Origin: Piezodorus guildinii
Taxonomy: Eukaryota; Arthropoda; Insecta; Hemiptera; Pentatomidae
Assembly: GCA_023052935.1 (NCBI GenBank)
Contig: CM041298.1
Coordinates: 21,066,871 to 21,130,870, forward strand
Reading direction: 5' to 3'
DNA length: 64,000 nucleotides
The notes below the pieces were generated by a model that did not search any database, was not told the origin of the DNA, and worked only from the letters and a program-made list of their open reading frames with translations. Shown here one piece after another: positions 43,440 through 55,400 of the stretch; the stretch's first letter is position 1, and every line of letters starts with the position of its first letter. The translations under genes and the position numbers were made by a program.

Positions 43440-43890
43440 CTGAGTGAGGCTAGAGCCACACACTGTCAGGCTTGAGTGGAGAAGTTGGCCATTGCCAGCA
43501 CTCCAGTTGCATATTTATAAGAGGATTAGGAGGTAGAGTAAGTTTCTATTGCAAAGTTGAAAGTTTGGGTGAGATGAGATCAAGGGCATAAGGGATCTTG
43601 AGGTCATGATGTAAGGTCTCGTTTGTGACATAATAGGGAGCATTGACTATTTTAAGGACTTTGGACTGAAAGGATTAGATACGTATGATGTTCGAAGATT
43701 TTGTAGTTCCCCATTGTTCAATTCCGTAGGTCCACATAGGTTTGAGAATAGTCTTGTAAATTAATAGTTTGTTATGAACGGAAAGTTGTGATGTTTTGTC
43801 CAGTAGCCTATATAGCTGCTCATATCTTCTATTGGATCTTGTCTTTTAAGGCGAGTATGTGGCTAATAGGTCATGTCGATTACAAACATT
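43440..43890 (-). mobile_element. Jockey-like LINE C-terminal fragment
   Basis: Similar in layout to 29880-30060: TTTTAAGGACTTTGGACTG (LQSKVLKI reversed), GTAGGTCCACATAGG (the YGIEVWG region), GAACGGAAAGTTGTG. Highly decayed. Confidence 0.5.
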
Positions 43891-43987
43891 CATTATTGAA
43901 ATTCACTAACCAATATATATATATATTTTTTTTTTTAAATTATCAGCTCTTAAAAAGTTTTAATAATTTATTTTTTTACCATTGTAG

Positions 43988-44100
43988 AGAAGCCCATCAA
44001 CTGGATCCTGATGGCACCTGCCGTGTCACCAAAGAGGACTTCCAGTGGTGCCAACAACCCAGGAATAAGACTTTACAAGTTTGAAACAACCACAGGCCAG
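43988..44100 (+). CDS. Exon of SMPDL3-like gene
   Basis: Acceptor CCATTGTAG, donor CAG|GTTAGT. Joined to the previous exon (phase 1) it reads E-KPINWILMAPAVSPKRTS, then SGANNPGIRLYKFETTTGQ, ending in phase 0. MAPAVSP...NNPGIRLY is the conserved core after the GHxH motif in SMPDL3-type proteins. 113 nt, no stops. Confidence 0.92.
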
Positions 44101-44339
44101 GTTAGTTAATTAAAATGATTCAGTTAATTAATTTTATACACTCCAAAACGAGCTGAATACTCAAGAGCTATTCACAGTTCAATTTTATACCGAAAATACA
44201 TGTTTTATTTTTTACTTCTGAGACATTGATTTTAAAGAAGTTCGTTATCCAATCTAGAAAATTTTACAGGAAGCGCGAAAATCTCTCATTACTTTTTAAA
44301 CCAACTCATTTACTAATTTACTATTTGTTTACTTTACTT

Positions 44340-44560
44340 TTTTTTACGCTTTTTCTTATCTTTGGTACATAGAGATGTGTATGTACATACATTTATATAT
44401 ATTTATTTTTCTACCTCTTTTACTTATGTACATAATTATGTCAATTTAATGTTATCTGGCCAGATGTGCTACCTTTACTTGTAAATTTTATGTTATTCTT
44501 TAGGGACTAAGTCCCACAATAAAATTTTTTTTTCTGTTCTATTCTATTCTATAAATAATT
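44340..44560 (+). mobile_element. Jockey-like LINE 3' UTR
   Basis: Ends TTTAGGGACTAAGTCCCACA then AATAAAA: hairpin GGGACTAAGTCCC (44503-44515) before the polyadenylation signal, as in the other LINE ends of the window. The following TTCTATTCTATTC run may be target or tail. Confidence 0.6.
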
Positions 44561-45777
44561 AATTGAATTATATTTTCCATAAATTTATAAGTATCAGTAT
44601 AAAAATATGATGAGGAATTATATTAATTAAGGAGAATAATTTAGCAAATATTGATTTCACGATAATAAAAAAAATTATTACACAATGATTAATTCTTTCC
44701 AAATAGCCAGATGGTTGGAATTAAAGTTTTATGTAGCTGTTTATAGGCAATTATGTAATTCAAAAAGCAATAAATAATTCTAAGAAAACAGGCTTTAACT
44801 ACTGCCTATTTCAAAATGCTATAGCTCGGCTATTTTTGAAACAATTTCAACCAATTTTTTTCTGTTTTGTAGGAAATTTTATGCTCTATCTTTCAGCACT
44901 TGAGCCAGTTGTAATAAATGGTATTTGTAAATGGGTATTGAGTTATTTATTAACTTGTAGCCATACAAACGGATTTTTTTATATGTTATTAGAACTCTAC
45001 GTGTTTTGAAACTTAAAACCTCAGATTTTTAAAATTTGAGGGATGGGTAATTTTACGATAGAATGAAAGATTGACAGCAGCTAATGAAAGAGTTGATGTT
45101 TGAAAGAAGAAAGAGAGTTGGCTTTACAGATAGAGTGTTATGAATTGAGGATACTGAGGGGTGTAGATTCAGTATTATATTAATTAAATAAATATTAATA
45201 AGCTTTGTCGGCAAAAGTTCATAAGCTATTCCTGACCCCCTTGGGTTGCCCATGGGCTGCCCTCTACTGAACACCTGGTAGTTCCCCCTAGCGGCAGCCG
45301 AAGAAAGTATTAGGCCTGGTCTAGATATAGGCATACTTATTTATTTATTTAAGATTTACGACGCTGGACCACATACCTCGGGCACTCATATATCAGCTTA
45401 GCCCCCCTTTTGTCATGACCCAGATTTCCTAAAAATAGTATTTTTGAAAAGAAGAGGAGATAGAGATTATAAGGGTAAGAATGAAGAATCAGAGAGACAA
45501 TCGTGTTCCATCCTCAAAAAGAAAAATGTATAGGAGGATGAAAAGGGTGGAAGACCTTCCATGGTGGCTGTTAAAGATCTGGAAGCGGAGTCATGGACTC
45601 TGAGGGAGGTCTGAGACAAATCCCATGTTCGCTAGCCGACGAAAGCGTCATCAGGTAACTTTTTGTAATATTGTATACCAAAGCTATAAATAACGAATCC
45701 CTCATTATTCTCATCCATAGTCTCCACCCTAATCTACACATTAAATAGAGTTTAAGTTTAAAATCCCGATCCCATAT
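44561..45777. other. Gene-free intron stretch
   Basis: A GC-richer patch near 45230-45330 and another near 45360-45420 were not identifiable. A hammerhead-like relic is listed separately. Confidence 0.4.
45624..45662 (-). ncRNA. Hammerhead-like relic
   Basis: Minus strand: ACCTGATGACGCTTTCG then TCGGCTAGCGAACATGGG. It has a perfect CTGATGA box, one extra C as in the Penelope motifs, stem GCT/AGC, but GAAC instead of GAAA. Likely inactive. Confidence 0.4.
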
Positions 45778-46510
45778 CAGATACCTTAAGGTATGGTGTC
45801 AGAATTGGAAAATTATAATAATGCCAACGAATCCAACCAAATCACCTTAATCTTTCGTCATAAAGCTATGTCATCCTACCCTAATGTCTCCTTTAATAAT
45901 ACTCCTCTTGAACAGATCCGATATCTAGGACTGCACCATGACAAACGTCTTACTTAGAACCTTCATACAAGTCTGAAACGACAAGAAACTGCACGACGTT
46001 TTCGATTTCTTCAATACTTAAGTTCTAATCTTCCACTTGACTACAAAAGACTCATCTACATAGCTATCATAGGGCCGATATGGAATTACTTTTACGGAGT
46101 AGAGCTTTGGGGCTCTACTAAATCATCGAATTCTTCCTATATTCAATCCCTACAATCCGAAATCCTTCGTAAAAACCTCAATGCTCCTTACTTTGTCACG
46201 AATAAACTTATCCATAAAGACCTTGATGTTCCGTATGCTGCTGATTTTTTAACGATATAGATACCATTCGTTTCATGACAAACTCCATTCCCTTCCTAAT
46301 CCTCTAGTTTCAAATCTTTCTTCCTCTTCGATTCCTGATAATCCTCCGAGGAGTCTGAAAAGGCGATGGCCACGAGACCTTTTAGTTTAGAATATTTTTA
46401 GAGTGCTTCCATTGGGAAGCTTTTCTTAATGTGTTTCATGCCTTTTTATATTTCACACAAATTTACTTGTTATATTATATTATACAGTTGTAAATTCCAA
46501 TAAATATATA
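45778..46510 (+). mobile_element. Jockey-like LINE 3' part
   Basis: Clear protein blocks across frame breaks: TPLEQIRYLGLHHDKRLT, SLKRQETARRFRFLQYLSSN, DYKRLIYIAIIGPIWNYFYG, SSYIQSLQSEILRKNLN. The 3' end is ACAGTTGTAAATTCCAATAA then a T/A tail. Reference copy for the scraps at 1, 31512 and 36590. Confidence 0.8.
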
Positions 46511-46949
46511 TATTTTTTTAATTTAAAATCTGTGTATTAGTTGTTTTCAATTGCCTAATTGAAACCTGTTTAATTCAAACTTCTCCTGCACGCTTCCTAT
46601 TGCGATTGGTAAACACGAAACCGTTGGAAAAGAACTCCAATGGTTCAAAAAAGTAAATTCCTTAAATACATTAATGATTCTAGTTTTCGAAGCAACCGCT
46701 GACATAGAAAAGCATACCAAGAGATAGGCAGCGAATAAAAAAAGATTTGTGAAAGGACAAATTTTTATGTGATGGGGTATTGATATTGATTGATTGGGTT
46801 CCAGTGTTCACCGAATGAATGTCAGAGCGGAGGGTTAGGAGTTCAGTTATACAGGAAGGTTTTCTATTTTGATAATCATTATTTCATGATTCAGTATGAA
46901 TCGATGTATATTATGTTATTTACATTCATTTTTTTTTCTTGGCATAAAG

Positions 46950-47125
46950 ATTCTGGACTACACACAGTATTACCTGGACCTCTCTTCAGCCAACCTGAGG
47001 GACGAAGCCGACTGGAGAACCGAGTACAACCTCACCTCTTACTACGGGCTCACTGAGGTCACCGCCAAATCTCTTCACGAGTTGGCCTCAACCTTCCAGG
47101 AACCTAATTCCAGGCTCTTTGAAAG
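46950..47125 (+). CDS. Exon of SMPDL3-like gene
   Basis: Acceptor T run then CATAAAG, donor GAAAG|GTCAGT. Phase 0 entry: ILDYTQYYLDLSSANLRDEA, DWRTEYNLTSYYGLTEVTAK, SLHELASTFQEPNSRLFER, leaving in phase 2. The YYLDLSxAN...W...EY.LT..YG block is the conserved C-terminal region of SMPDL3/acid sphingomyelinase. At least one further exon with the family's C-terminal cysteines is expected downstream. I could not find it before the window end. Confidence 0.92.
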
Positions 47126-47557
47126 GTCAGTTTTAAAACAATAAAAATTTCCATGTCATGTTATAGCCACTAATAATTACCAAAATACTTTATACATCGT
47201 TTTTAACGTTACATCCAATTTCTACCATTTTTAAGTCAACATTTTGTGTCATATTTTTTTAATAATAAACTCGTTTATTGATCTTATTATTTTTTTATAG
47301 TAACTTATTCTAGAGCATATAGAGTTCGTACTGTTCTCCTGCGAGGAAGTGATAAGAACAAAAAAAAAATTGATATTATTATTTTATAATTTTTAATAAT
47401 AAATCAAAATAATTATTGCAGTAATAAATAGCAAGAAAAAATATTTAACCTACTCCTCAAAATTTGAGGTACATGTTTAGTTAAACAGCAGAGAAAAAAA
47501 ATCATCTGCCTTAAAAAAAAATTAAAAAAATAGATTATGATAGAGTTATATTAGACT
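47126..47557. other. Gene-free intron stretch
   Basis: AT-rich, nothing recognised. Its last bases include the target site TTAAAGGATT of the foldback. Confidence 0.4.
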
Positions 47558-47567
47558 TTAAAGGATT

Positions 47568-47978
47568 ATAGTGGATTAATTAGTTGACCGTTTAGAATTA
47601 CTGGAAGGAATCAGTATGGGTGTAGATCAGTAAATGAAGCAACTAAATAGTTTCAACTATTTATTGCTTGCCACAAGGGGGGTCATCATCAGGTCGCATG
47701 GTGAGCGAATGGAAACTAGGTACTGTTTTTCGCTGTACTAGGTACTGTTTTTTTTTTTTGTTTTTTTTTGTTTTTTTTTTGGGTGAATGGAAACAAGGTA
47801 CTGTAAAAAAAACAAAAAAAAAACAGTACTGTTCTCAAAAACAGTACCTAGTTTCCATTCGCTCACCATGCGACCTGATGATGAACCTCAAGGGAGGTCG
47901 AAACGTTGGCAAGCAATAAATAGTTGAAACTATTTAGTTGTTTCATTTACTAACCGCCACACAGACTAATTCCTTCCA
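47568..47978. mobile_element. Foldback of two inverted Penelope-like pseudo-LTR ends (411 bp)
   Basis: TTAAAGGATT occurs at 47558-47567 and 47979-47988 (perfect 10-bp target duplication). The left end carries a one-sided extension, ATAGTGGATTAATTAGTTGA, related to that of the 8684 composite. The arms meet in a strong hairpin: GTGAGCGAATGGAAACTAGG near 47700 pairs with CCTAGTTTCCATTCGCTCAC near 47850. The right arm has a hammerhead motif; in the left arm the matching core is deleted. Confidence 0.85.
47871..47916 (+). ncRNA. Hammerhead ribozyme motif, right arm of 47.6-kb foldback
   Basis: CTGATGA (47875-47881), extra T, stem GAACCTC...GAGGTC with one bulge, GAAACGTTGGC. Same family as 13868 with small changes. 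Confidence 0.65.
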
Positions 47979-47988
47979 TTAAAGGATT

Positions 47989-48640
47989 CTAATTTTGAAA
48001 TTTATATAAAAAATTGAAAGTAAGTAGCAATGAGATCATATTTCATAATTTTTTTGTTTTTTTATAACTGCATAGTGTTGCTTTAAAATATATAACCTCA
48101 AATTTCTACAGGGGCATTAATTACTCTAGACTCCAAAGTTTCCTTGTAAAAAATAAAAAAGGAAATAAGAGCGAATATAATATTTCCCACTGAAGTTTTG
48201 AGTGCTGCTGTGAGTGAAAGCTTTATTAAAAAAAAAAAAAAAAAAAAACCTATGAGGTCTTCATTTCAATAAATATAGAAATTCAAACTGTTTTTATGTC
48301 AACGACTATGAAATGAGATGATTAGACCAAGATCACACAGTCGCAAGTTTTTTTTACACATTTTTTAGTACATCTGGTGTTTTGGACCCTTTTATATAGA
48401 AGTACATCTGCTATGTTTCCACTACAATTGCAGAAGTACCAATTAATTTTCAAATTGGCCGATTATAAAACTAAGGCTAAAAAGGTTAATGAATGTGTTT
48501 ATAAGATTTATGTAAGGCCTCTCCAGACAGTCACATGTCTCTCACTGGTATTCTGGTCCAAAGGTTCTATCCCGAATCCTGAAAAAAAGACCTATTTGGC
48601 ATCTTCCTACACCAATTCTTGCTAGCCAGGAAACCATCTT
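47989..48640. other. Gene-free stretch
   Basis: Contains an A run at 48229-48248 with AATAAATATAG nearby. An 82-codon frame at 48377-48625 shows no homology cue. Confidence 0.4.
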
Positions 48641-48985
48641 ATATCTTTGACCTCCTTACTCCGGACTCTTCCGTGCACACCATAAACACATGATCTCAAC
48701 CTACTTATCACTACTTATCCTCTTATAGAACTGATTGCTTCATGACCCTTTGGTTTACCCTTCACCGGTCGTAAAGTGTCATTTCTTACAACTTTTAAAC
48801 ACCATCAAATAGATAGATTAAATAATTAACTTCCTTAAAATTCCATCTTCCACACATATGTGATAAATCTTGACTTTAATAATATATGACTATTTAATGA
48901 ATTTAAATGAAGCCAGACATTCTTTTGATTTCCTCTGTTCACTGTATATTATTCTTAGGGGACGAAATGTCCCAGAATAATTTTT
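48641..48985 (+). mobile_element. Jockey-like LINE 3' end
   Basis: Reads into the hairpin GGGGACGAAATGTCCC (48958-48973) followed by AGAATAA. The next LINE, in opposite orientation, has its poly-A tail directly against it. Confidence 0.5.
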
Positions 48986-49890
48986 TTTTTTTTTTTTAAC
49001 ATAATTTATTGAATTTTACAACTGTACTTCAAAGTACAACAAGTAAATGTGACAAAAGTTAAATGGCGTGAAACAGACTTGAAGAAGAACTACCCAATGG
49101 CAGCACTCCTGTAACTTTTCTAAACTACAAGGTCTCGAGGCCATCTTCTTTTCAGACGCCTCGGAGGATTGTTAGAAATTTAAGAGGAAGAAAGTATTGA
49201 AACAAGAGGATTAGGGTGGGAATGGAGTTTGTCATGAAAGGAATGGTATCAAGATCGGGCCAAATCAGCAACATACGGAACATTGAGGTCTTTATGGATG
49301 AGTTAGTTCGTGACAAAATAAGGAGCATTTTACAAAGGATCCTCAGGATTTTACAAAGGATTTTGGATTGTAGGGATTGGATACGGGAAGAATTCGATGG
49401 TTTAGTAGAGCCAAAAACCTCTATTCCGTAAGTCCATATCGGCCTTATGATAGTCATGTAGATGAGTCTTTTGTAGTCAAGTGGAAGCTTAGAACTTAAG
49501 TATTGAAAAAGTCGAAAACGTCGTGCAGTTTCGTGTCGTTTCAGTCTTGTGTGAGGGTTCCAAGTAAGGCGTTACGACAAGGGTAAAGGTAATTTTTTTG
49601 GATTTGTTGGCATTAATTTTAATTCTCCAGTTCTGACATCATACCTCAAGGTCTCTAAATTGGGATTGGAGAGTTTGAGAGTAGGATTAGGATTGATCAG
49701 TATTGACTGATAACACACAAGTGTCATCAGCATAGGTAGAAAGTAAAGTGTTAGGATGGGATGGGATAGCAGCTGTATAAACTGTGTAAAGAATGGGTCC
49801 TAGGATACTGCCTTGAAGAACACCAGCAAACTGACTAAAAATGGATGAATAGGAATTATTATGATTCACTTTAGAGGATCATAGTGAGGT
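48986..49890 (-). mobile_element. Jockey-like LINE, 3' half with poly-A
   Basis: On minus: GVLQGSILGPILYTVYTAAI, STYADDTCVLSV (frame at 49687-49869), then RPIWTYGIEVFGSTKPSN and RIQSLQSKILCKILR (frame at 49152-49457). The 3' end is GTTGTAAAATTCAATAAATT then an A run of about 17 (plus 48981-48998). 5'-truncated just before the YADD block region. Frames broken between blocks. Confidence 0.82.
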
Positions 49891-51109
49891 AGGACGGGAT
49901 AATAAGGAAGTATGTTGGGGGGAGGAATTTGCGGAGCTTGTAAAGCAAAGAATAAAAAATATTTTTCATTTTCGTTTACAATCAATAACATTATGAGTTG
50001 GCATTTATAAGCCACATATAAAGCTTACATTTTCTTTTTGGCTTTTTATTTTGACCCCTTGCATCCTTGATTGGGAAATAACATTAGCTTTGTTTTGCAC
50101 CATTTTAATGCTAAACAAATGTGAACGTTTTGTGAAATCCAGGAAATTAAAGACCTATACGTATAAGAGCAGTAGCTGCTTGAAACGTCTGAATATTCCT
50201 AGAAATATTAAATTTTACTTTTTTACATGACGCACGATATTGAGATGGTTCGACTTAACCTTCTGCGAAATTTTCTGTTCTTTCTACTGTTGCCACTTTT
50301 TTTTCTATGCGTTTACATCAAGTAGATATATATTTGCGTCTTTTTGTTAAAAACCATGGATAACAGCAAAACATCTAAATTTGGTTTTCCTCTCTAACCG
50401 TTAAAAATCGGACTATGGGTCATATCTACTTTTTTCTTCCTTTAAAGGACTAGTATCAGCTCCAACAATATGACGAGACATTTACAAGACATCCTTTATC
50501 CAGCTCACTGAGTAACAAATGGCAATATTGATTTTAGATTGCTCTAAAAAATCACTCTGTGCATCCCAAGGCCGTTTCTATCTATATAATGGAAATTCGG
50601 ATTAGAGATTTAATCTTCATAAAAATTTCTAAGAGATAACTTTTTTCATAAATTGCTAGGCACGGCATTGAGATAACTACCTTATTTTGACATGAGTTGA
50701 CTCCCTCCTTGGAAATGATCACGATAGGGTAAACGATCCTTTGCATGTTCTATTGCGAGGTTGGCGTGATCGGTAACGACAGAGGAGTGGCTCGTCTTCG
50801 CTCCATTAGCTTCGAGGTGTGAAAACAGCTTTCCATCCGAGAAAATGACAGTCTTTGAAGAGCAGGCGGTGAAATGGTCACGTGCGGGTTAAAAGCCTTT
50901 TCCTAATGCGTATTTATAGGCCTAATGAACCTGAAACTGAATTGCTTTGTAGAGAATTGGACAATTTGATATGTCGGCACATATTTATGAATGTCTATTA
51001 TTTATAAAGAAACTAGCTGTGTCCTGCACCTTGGCTAACGAATATTATACACTTACTCAAAATGTTTCCATACGCCCATAAATAAATTCTTAGTTTTACT
51101 CATTTGATT
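49891..51109. other. Gene-free stretch
   Basis: No exon of the sphingomyelinase gene or other coding signal found. A short GC-richer patch at 50720-50830 has no open frame of note. Confidence 0.4.
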
Positions 51110-51160
51110 TTAGCAGTCGAGGTAAGTGATATTCGTGTGCTACCCGCACCAGATTTTTAT
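51110..51160 (-). mobile_element. Palindrome-ended repeat, end scrap
   Basis: TTTTAGCAGTCGAGGTAAGTGATATTCGTGTGC, then TACCCGCACCAGATTTTT: the 5' end of the family on the minus strand only. Confidence 0.6.
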
Positions 51161-51178
51161 TAAATAAAACAGTTGTAA

Positions 51179-51287
<109 letters not shown>

Positions 51288-51939
51288 AAACTAAAATCCT
51301 TCTTTATTTTTCGTAAAATGCAATTAATAGTTTATAAATAACGTTAATTTTAGAATTTGAAAACTGCTTGAATGGTTCTTTATTAGAGTATTTACTCCTT
51401 ATCTGGAAAAGGCTGAGAACACCTCCCTTGAGACCTTTGTCCTAAAGGGAACGCTCCAGCCTCCAGAGATTTGGACTCCATTCCAGATCTAACCAACATT
51501 CTCCAGCCATTAGCAATAATCCATTCGCGTTAGTTATACGAAGTACCAACATAAACTTCTTTCGATCTCTTCTTATTCTTCATATTTTCAGGGCAAATCA
51601 ATACATAAAATAGATGGATATTCTAATCGCAAACATTTTAATAAAGTAAGTTGACTTCGCAAATACTATAATAATGACTTTTTTCGCTCAGACGGATAAT
51701 ATTTCGAGATTCATTGATTTCGGAGATATTTCAAGGATAAAATTTAAGGTTTCCTAATAGCAGTGAATAAATAAGAAGGGATATAATATATAATAGAAAA
51801 AACAACAACGTAATAACAACAATGAAATGCGTAATTGACTCTTAGAGGGAATTTCAAAGACTGGCAAGCCACAGGAAAATTCGTAGAGAAATTTGGATAA
51901 AAATTGATGAACAGTTTAAAATTTATTAATTTAATCTAC

Positions 51940-52401
51940 TGTGACATGGTTTTACGGTTAAGGTCCAGGTTCTTAGAAAATAAAATTATTAACGATCTTC
52001 TACTTTATTTTCTTTGTGGCATACAAGCATACGGCAAAACATATTCTTCGTAACACCAACTAAAATTAATTAAATAATAATCAGTTTTAAAAATAAAAAA
52101 GGAAATAATATCAAATAATCTTCAAAGTAAAGTTAACAGAGGATGCTTACCGCTGGGTATATTTTAAATATATATATGACGGAAGAAAATTAAATAAAAA
52201 TATCCTTATACTGCTCCCTGCTAACTCGGTACTTCCATACATGGATACGTTACGAGACTTTCTACCGGAATGGCCTAAGATCGCGGAATTCCGGTACCTC
52301 CACGGTACTTCCTAGGCGGCGACACTGTACTTTCCATATGTAGGCTCAAGTTTAAAACACCGGGCGGACGAAACCGAGCGGGAAAATTAAAACTTGTTAC
52401 A
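51940..52401 (-). repeat. 3' LTR of the Gypsy element
   Basis: Identical to 58238-58699 except T/C near 52011 and A/T near 52342. Confidence 0.94.
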
Positions 52402-52414
52402 CACTCCCCTCCAG
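52402..52414 (-). promoter_or_regulatory. Polypurine tract
   Basis: Minus strand GGAGGGGAGTG directly upstream of the 3' LTR: the plus-strand primer for reverse transcription in this class. Confidence 0.75.
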
Positions 52415-52426
52415 CGGGTAAGTCCG

Positions 52427-55400
52427 TCAGGTGGTTTGGAATAACTTAAGCTTCGATGGATGCCATAAACCTACGAACTTTCCATTCTGATCCCTTAACT
52501 TACACGACCCGCCACCCGTAACTGAGACAACTGTATAAGGGCCTTCATACTTGGGGTTAAGTTTAGCTGCGAGTTTATCTGCTGCTGAAGATAACTGAAA
52601 AGTCATTTTTAAAACCTGATCTCCCGGATGGAAACGATCTTTCCGGCGTCTCAAATTATAACGACTACTCTGATTTATGCTTGCTTTAAGAGAATTTTCC
52701 TCAGCGACATGATGAACTTCAGGCAATTTGGCCACTTTTGCCGCCCAACGAGTCTGTTCTTCTTCGCGAGCTGCTAGAATATCTCCCTCGAGAACTTGGT
52801 GTAAAGGCCTTAGCTCTCTACCGAAATTTAAGAAAGCAGGGCTGAACTTGGTCGAGTCCTGAACTGCGGAATTCAATGCAAATTGGATCTCTCCTAACTT
52901 CTCGTCCCAGCGTTGGTGTTTTTTCCCAAGATACGTGACGATAAGTTGCTTTATATTACGGTTAGACCGTTCTGTGGGATTTGCCTGTGAGTGATAAAGA
53001 GGAGTAGTCTCCCTCTTGATTCCGAACTCCTTAGCTACTTCATCAACAAGATTACTCACAAAGTTCTTTGCATTGTCGGAAATTAATTTCCTAGGTGCAC
53101 CATACCTATATAATATTCGGGACTTTAATTTCGACACTATAACCGAAGAGGTAGCTTTCCTAATGGGACACAATTCCACCCATCGGCTAAATAAATCGAC
53201 GAAAACTAGGAGATAAACGTTGCCTTTAGTGCTTCTAGGATAGGGACCCATAATGTCGACAGAAACGATTTCCCACGGCTGCTTGTTATAGCGAGGGTAC
53301 ATCAATCCACGAGGTGGTGTATTTCTGGGTTTTACCTTTTGACACAACTCACACTGTCTCACATATTGGCTTATATCCGAATAAAGACCCGGCCAATAAT
53401 ATAGTCTGCTAACCCGCGAGAACGTCTTATCAATCCCTAAGTGGCCAGACTGAGGAAGATCATGATTATCATATATTATAGATCTCCGCAGGTGTCTTGG
53501 AACAACCACTTTCCACTCCTCACTGGGGTCCTCCAACTCTCCTTTCAAAGAGTTCTTCCGATGATACAGTAACTGCCCGTCCTTTATCAACCAGCCATGG
53601 TGAAATTCTGGGAACTTTTGGACTCTGTAAAATTTCTGATCGTACCATTCATCAGACGATATAGGGGTTCCCGAAGACGAAATATCATTGGAAGAGGAGC
53701 CATGATCGATACCTGTAGATAAAACAGTTATTGCGGCAATTCTGGATAATGCATCGGCCACTGTATTCAGTTTGCCCTTACGGTATTCCACTTTGTAATT
53801 ATACGGTTGTAACCGAAGAGCCCATCTAGCCAAACGACCCGAAGGGTTCTTCAAATTTAGAAGCCACTTAAGACTGGCATGGTCCGTTATAACGGTAAAG
53901 GAATATCCCTCCAAGTAATGCCGATTCTTTTCGATACCAAACAGGACTGCCAGGCATTCCTTTTCGGTGACGGTATAATTTCTTTCAGCTGGACTGAGGG
54001 TACGTGAGCAAAAAGCGATAACCCTTTCTTCGCCATCTTGTATCTGTGTTAAGACAGCTCCAAGACCTGTATCACTGGCATCGGTCTGTAGTTGAAAAGG
54101 CTGCTCGAAATCGGGCCTTGCTAATATTGGTGCTTCAGTCAGTGCTGACTTGAGAGCATTGAAAGAGGCTTCTTGCTCTCCTGACCATATCCATTTAGCT
54201 TTGCGTTTGAGCAAGGATGTAAGGGGAGAGACAACCGCGGAAAAATCTTTTATAAAACGGCGATACCACCCTGCCATTCCAAGGAACCTTCTAAGTTGCC
54301 CAACATTGGTGGGTGGAGGGATCGAAGTAATGGAACTTACTTTGTCTGGATCAACGCTCAGGCCTTCACTATTAACTAAATACCCTAAGTATCTAACTTC
54401 TTTACAACCAAATTTGCATTTATCGGGATTAATACGCAACCCTGAAGCTTTAAGTCGACGAAATACTTTCTGAAGCATGTCTAAATGCAATTTAAAGGTT
54501 GGCGTGCAAACCAAAATATCGTCTAGGAAAACTACAACGTACGGGTATAGTTCGGGTCCAAATATGGCATCGGCTAACCTCTGAAAGGTAGCAGGTGAAT
54601 TGGTTAGCCCAAAAGGCATAACTTTAAACCTAAATAACCCTCTGCCCGGAACTGTAAACGCTGTAATCTCTTTACTAGATTCGTCAGCTAGTGGTACTTG
54701 CAGAAATGCCTGCTTAAGGTCAAATTTGGACAGATATCTCGCTTGTCTAAGTCCGTCTAAAAGAGAAGTCATATTTGGCATGGGATATGAATCTTTACAA
54801 GTAACTTCGTTTACCTTGCGAAAATCGATACAGAACCGGTAACCCGATCCCTTGCGAACCATGACTACCGGAGATGACCATGGAGATTGGCAAGGCTCAA
54901 CTAAGCCTTCTTCTAACATCCGATCAAGTTCCTGGTACATTGCCTCAAGAACTTTAGGCGAGTAGTGGTAGGAGCGTTGCTTAATAGGTTGAGCACCCAT
55001 AACATCTATCTTATGTCTTATACGGGTTGTTAATCCCGGAGAATCTTGGAGAGTTAGCAAACCTTCACTAACTATCTTATCCAGATCTAACTTTTCTGAG
55101 GAACTGAGTGAATTAATACCACAAATTGATGTTTCCCTTCCCTCTATTGGAACATCCTGACGGAACGAAAACTTATGGCTAGGATCGTCTTGAAACCACC
55201 AGGTTGCTTCACGAAAATTCATGCACATATTAGAATTAACTATAAAATCTAATCCAAACAAAAACATAAATGGAAGTGATGTTAAAGCATACAGTATTAT
55301 GTTGTACGACCTACCTCCAACTGTAATTGGAATAGAGAATATTTTATCCACAATACTGGTACTTCCATTAGCGACACAAATATTAAACTCGGGAATTTCC

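Larger units (their letters stand above)
32278..43987 (+). other. Intron of the SMPDL3-like gene (11.7 kb, TE-filled)
   Basis: From donor GTAAGC at 32278 to acceptor TTGTAG at 43986-43987. It contains at least a dozen transposon insertions, among them a 771-codon LINE in the same orientation as the gene. Confidence 0.8.
44101..46949 (+). other. Intron of the SMPDL3-like gene (2.85 kb)
   Basis: GTTAGT to a T run then ATAAAG at 46949. Contains two Jockey-like fragments and a ribozyme-like relic. Confidence 0.8.

Noticed and set aside
48377..48625. Candidate C-terminal exon of the SMPDL3-like gene
   Set aside because: It contains scattered Cys but not the family's cysteine pattern, and no matching phase-2 acceptor was found.
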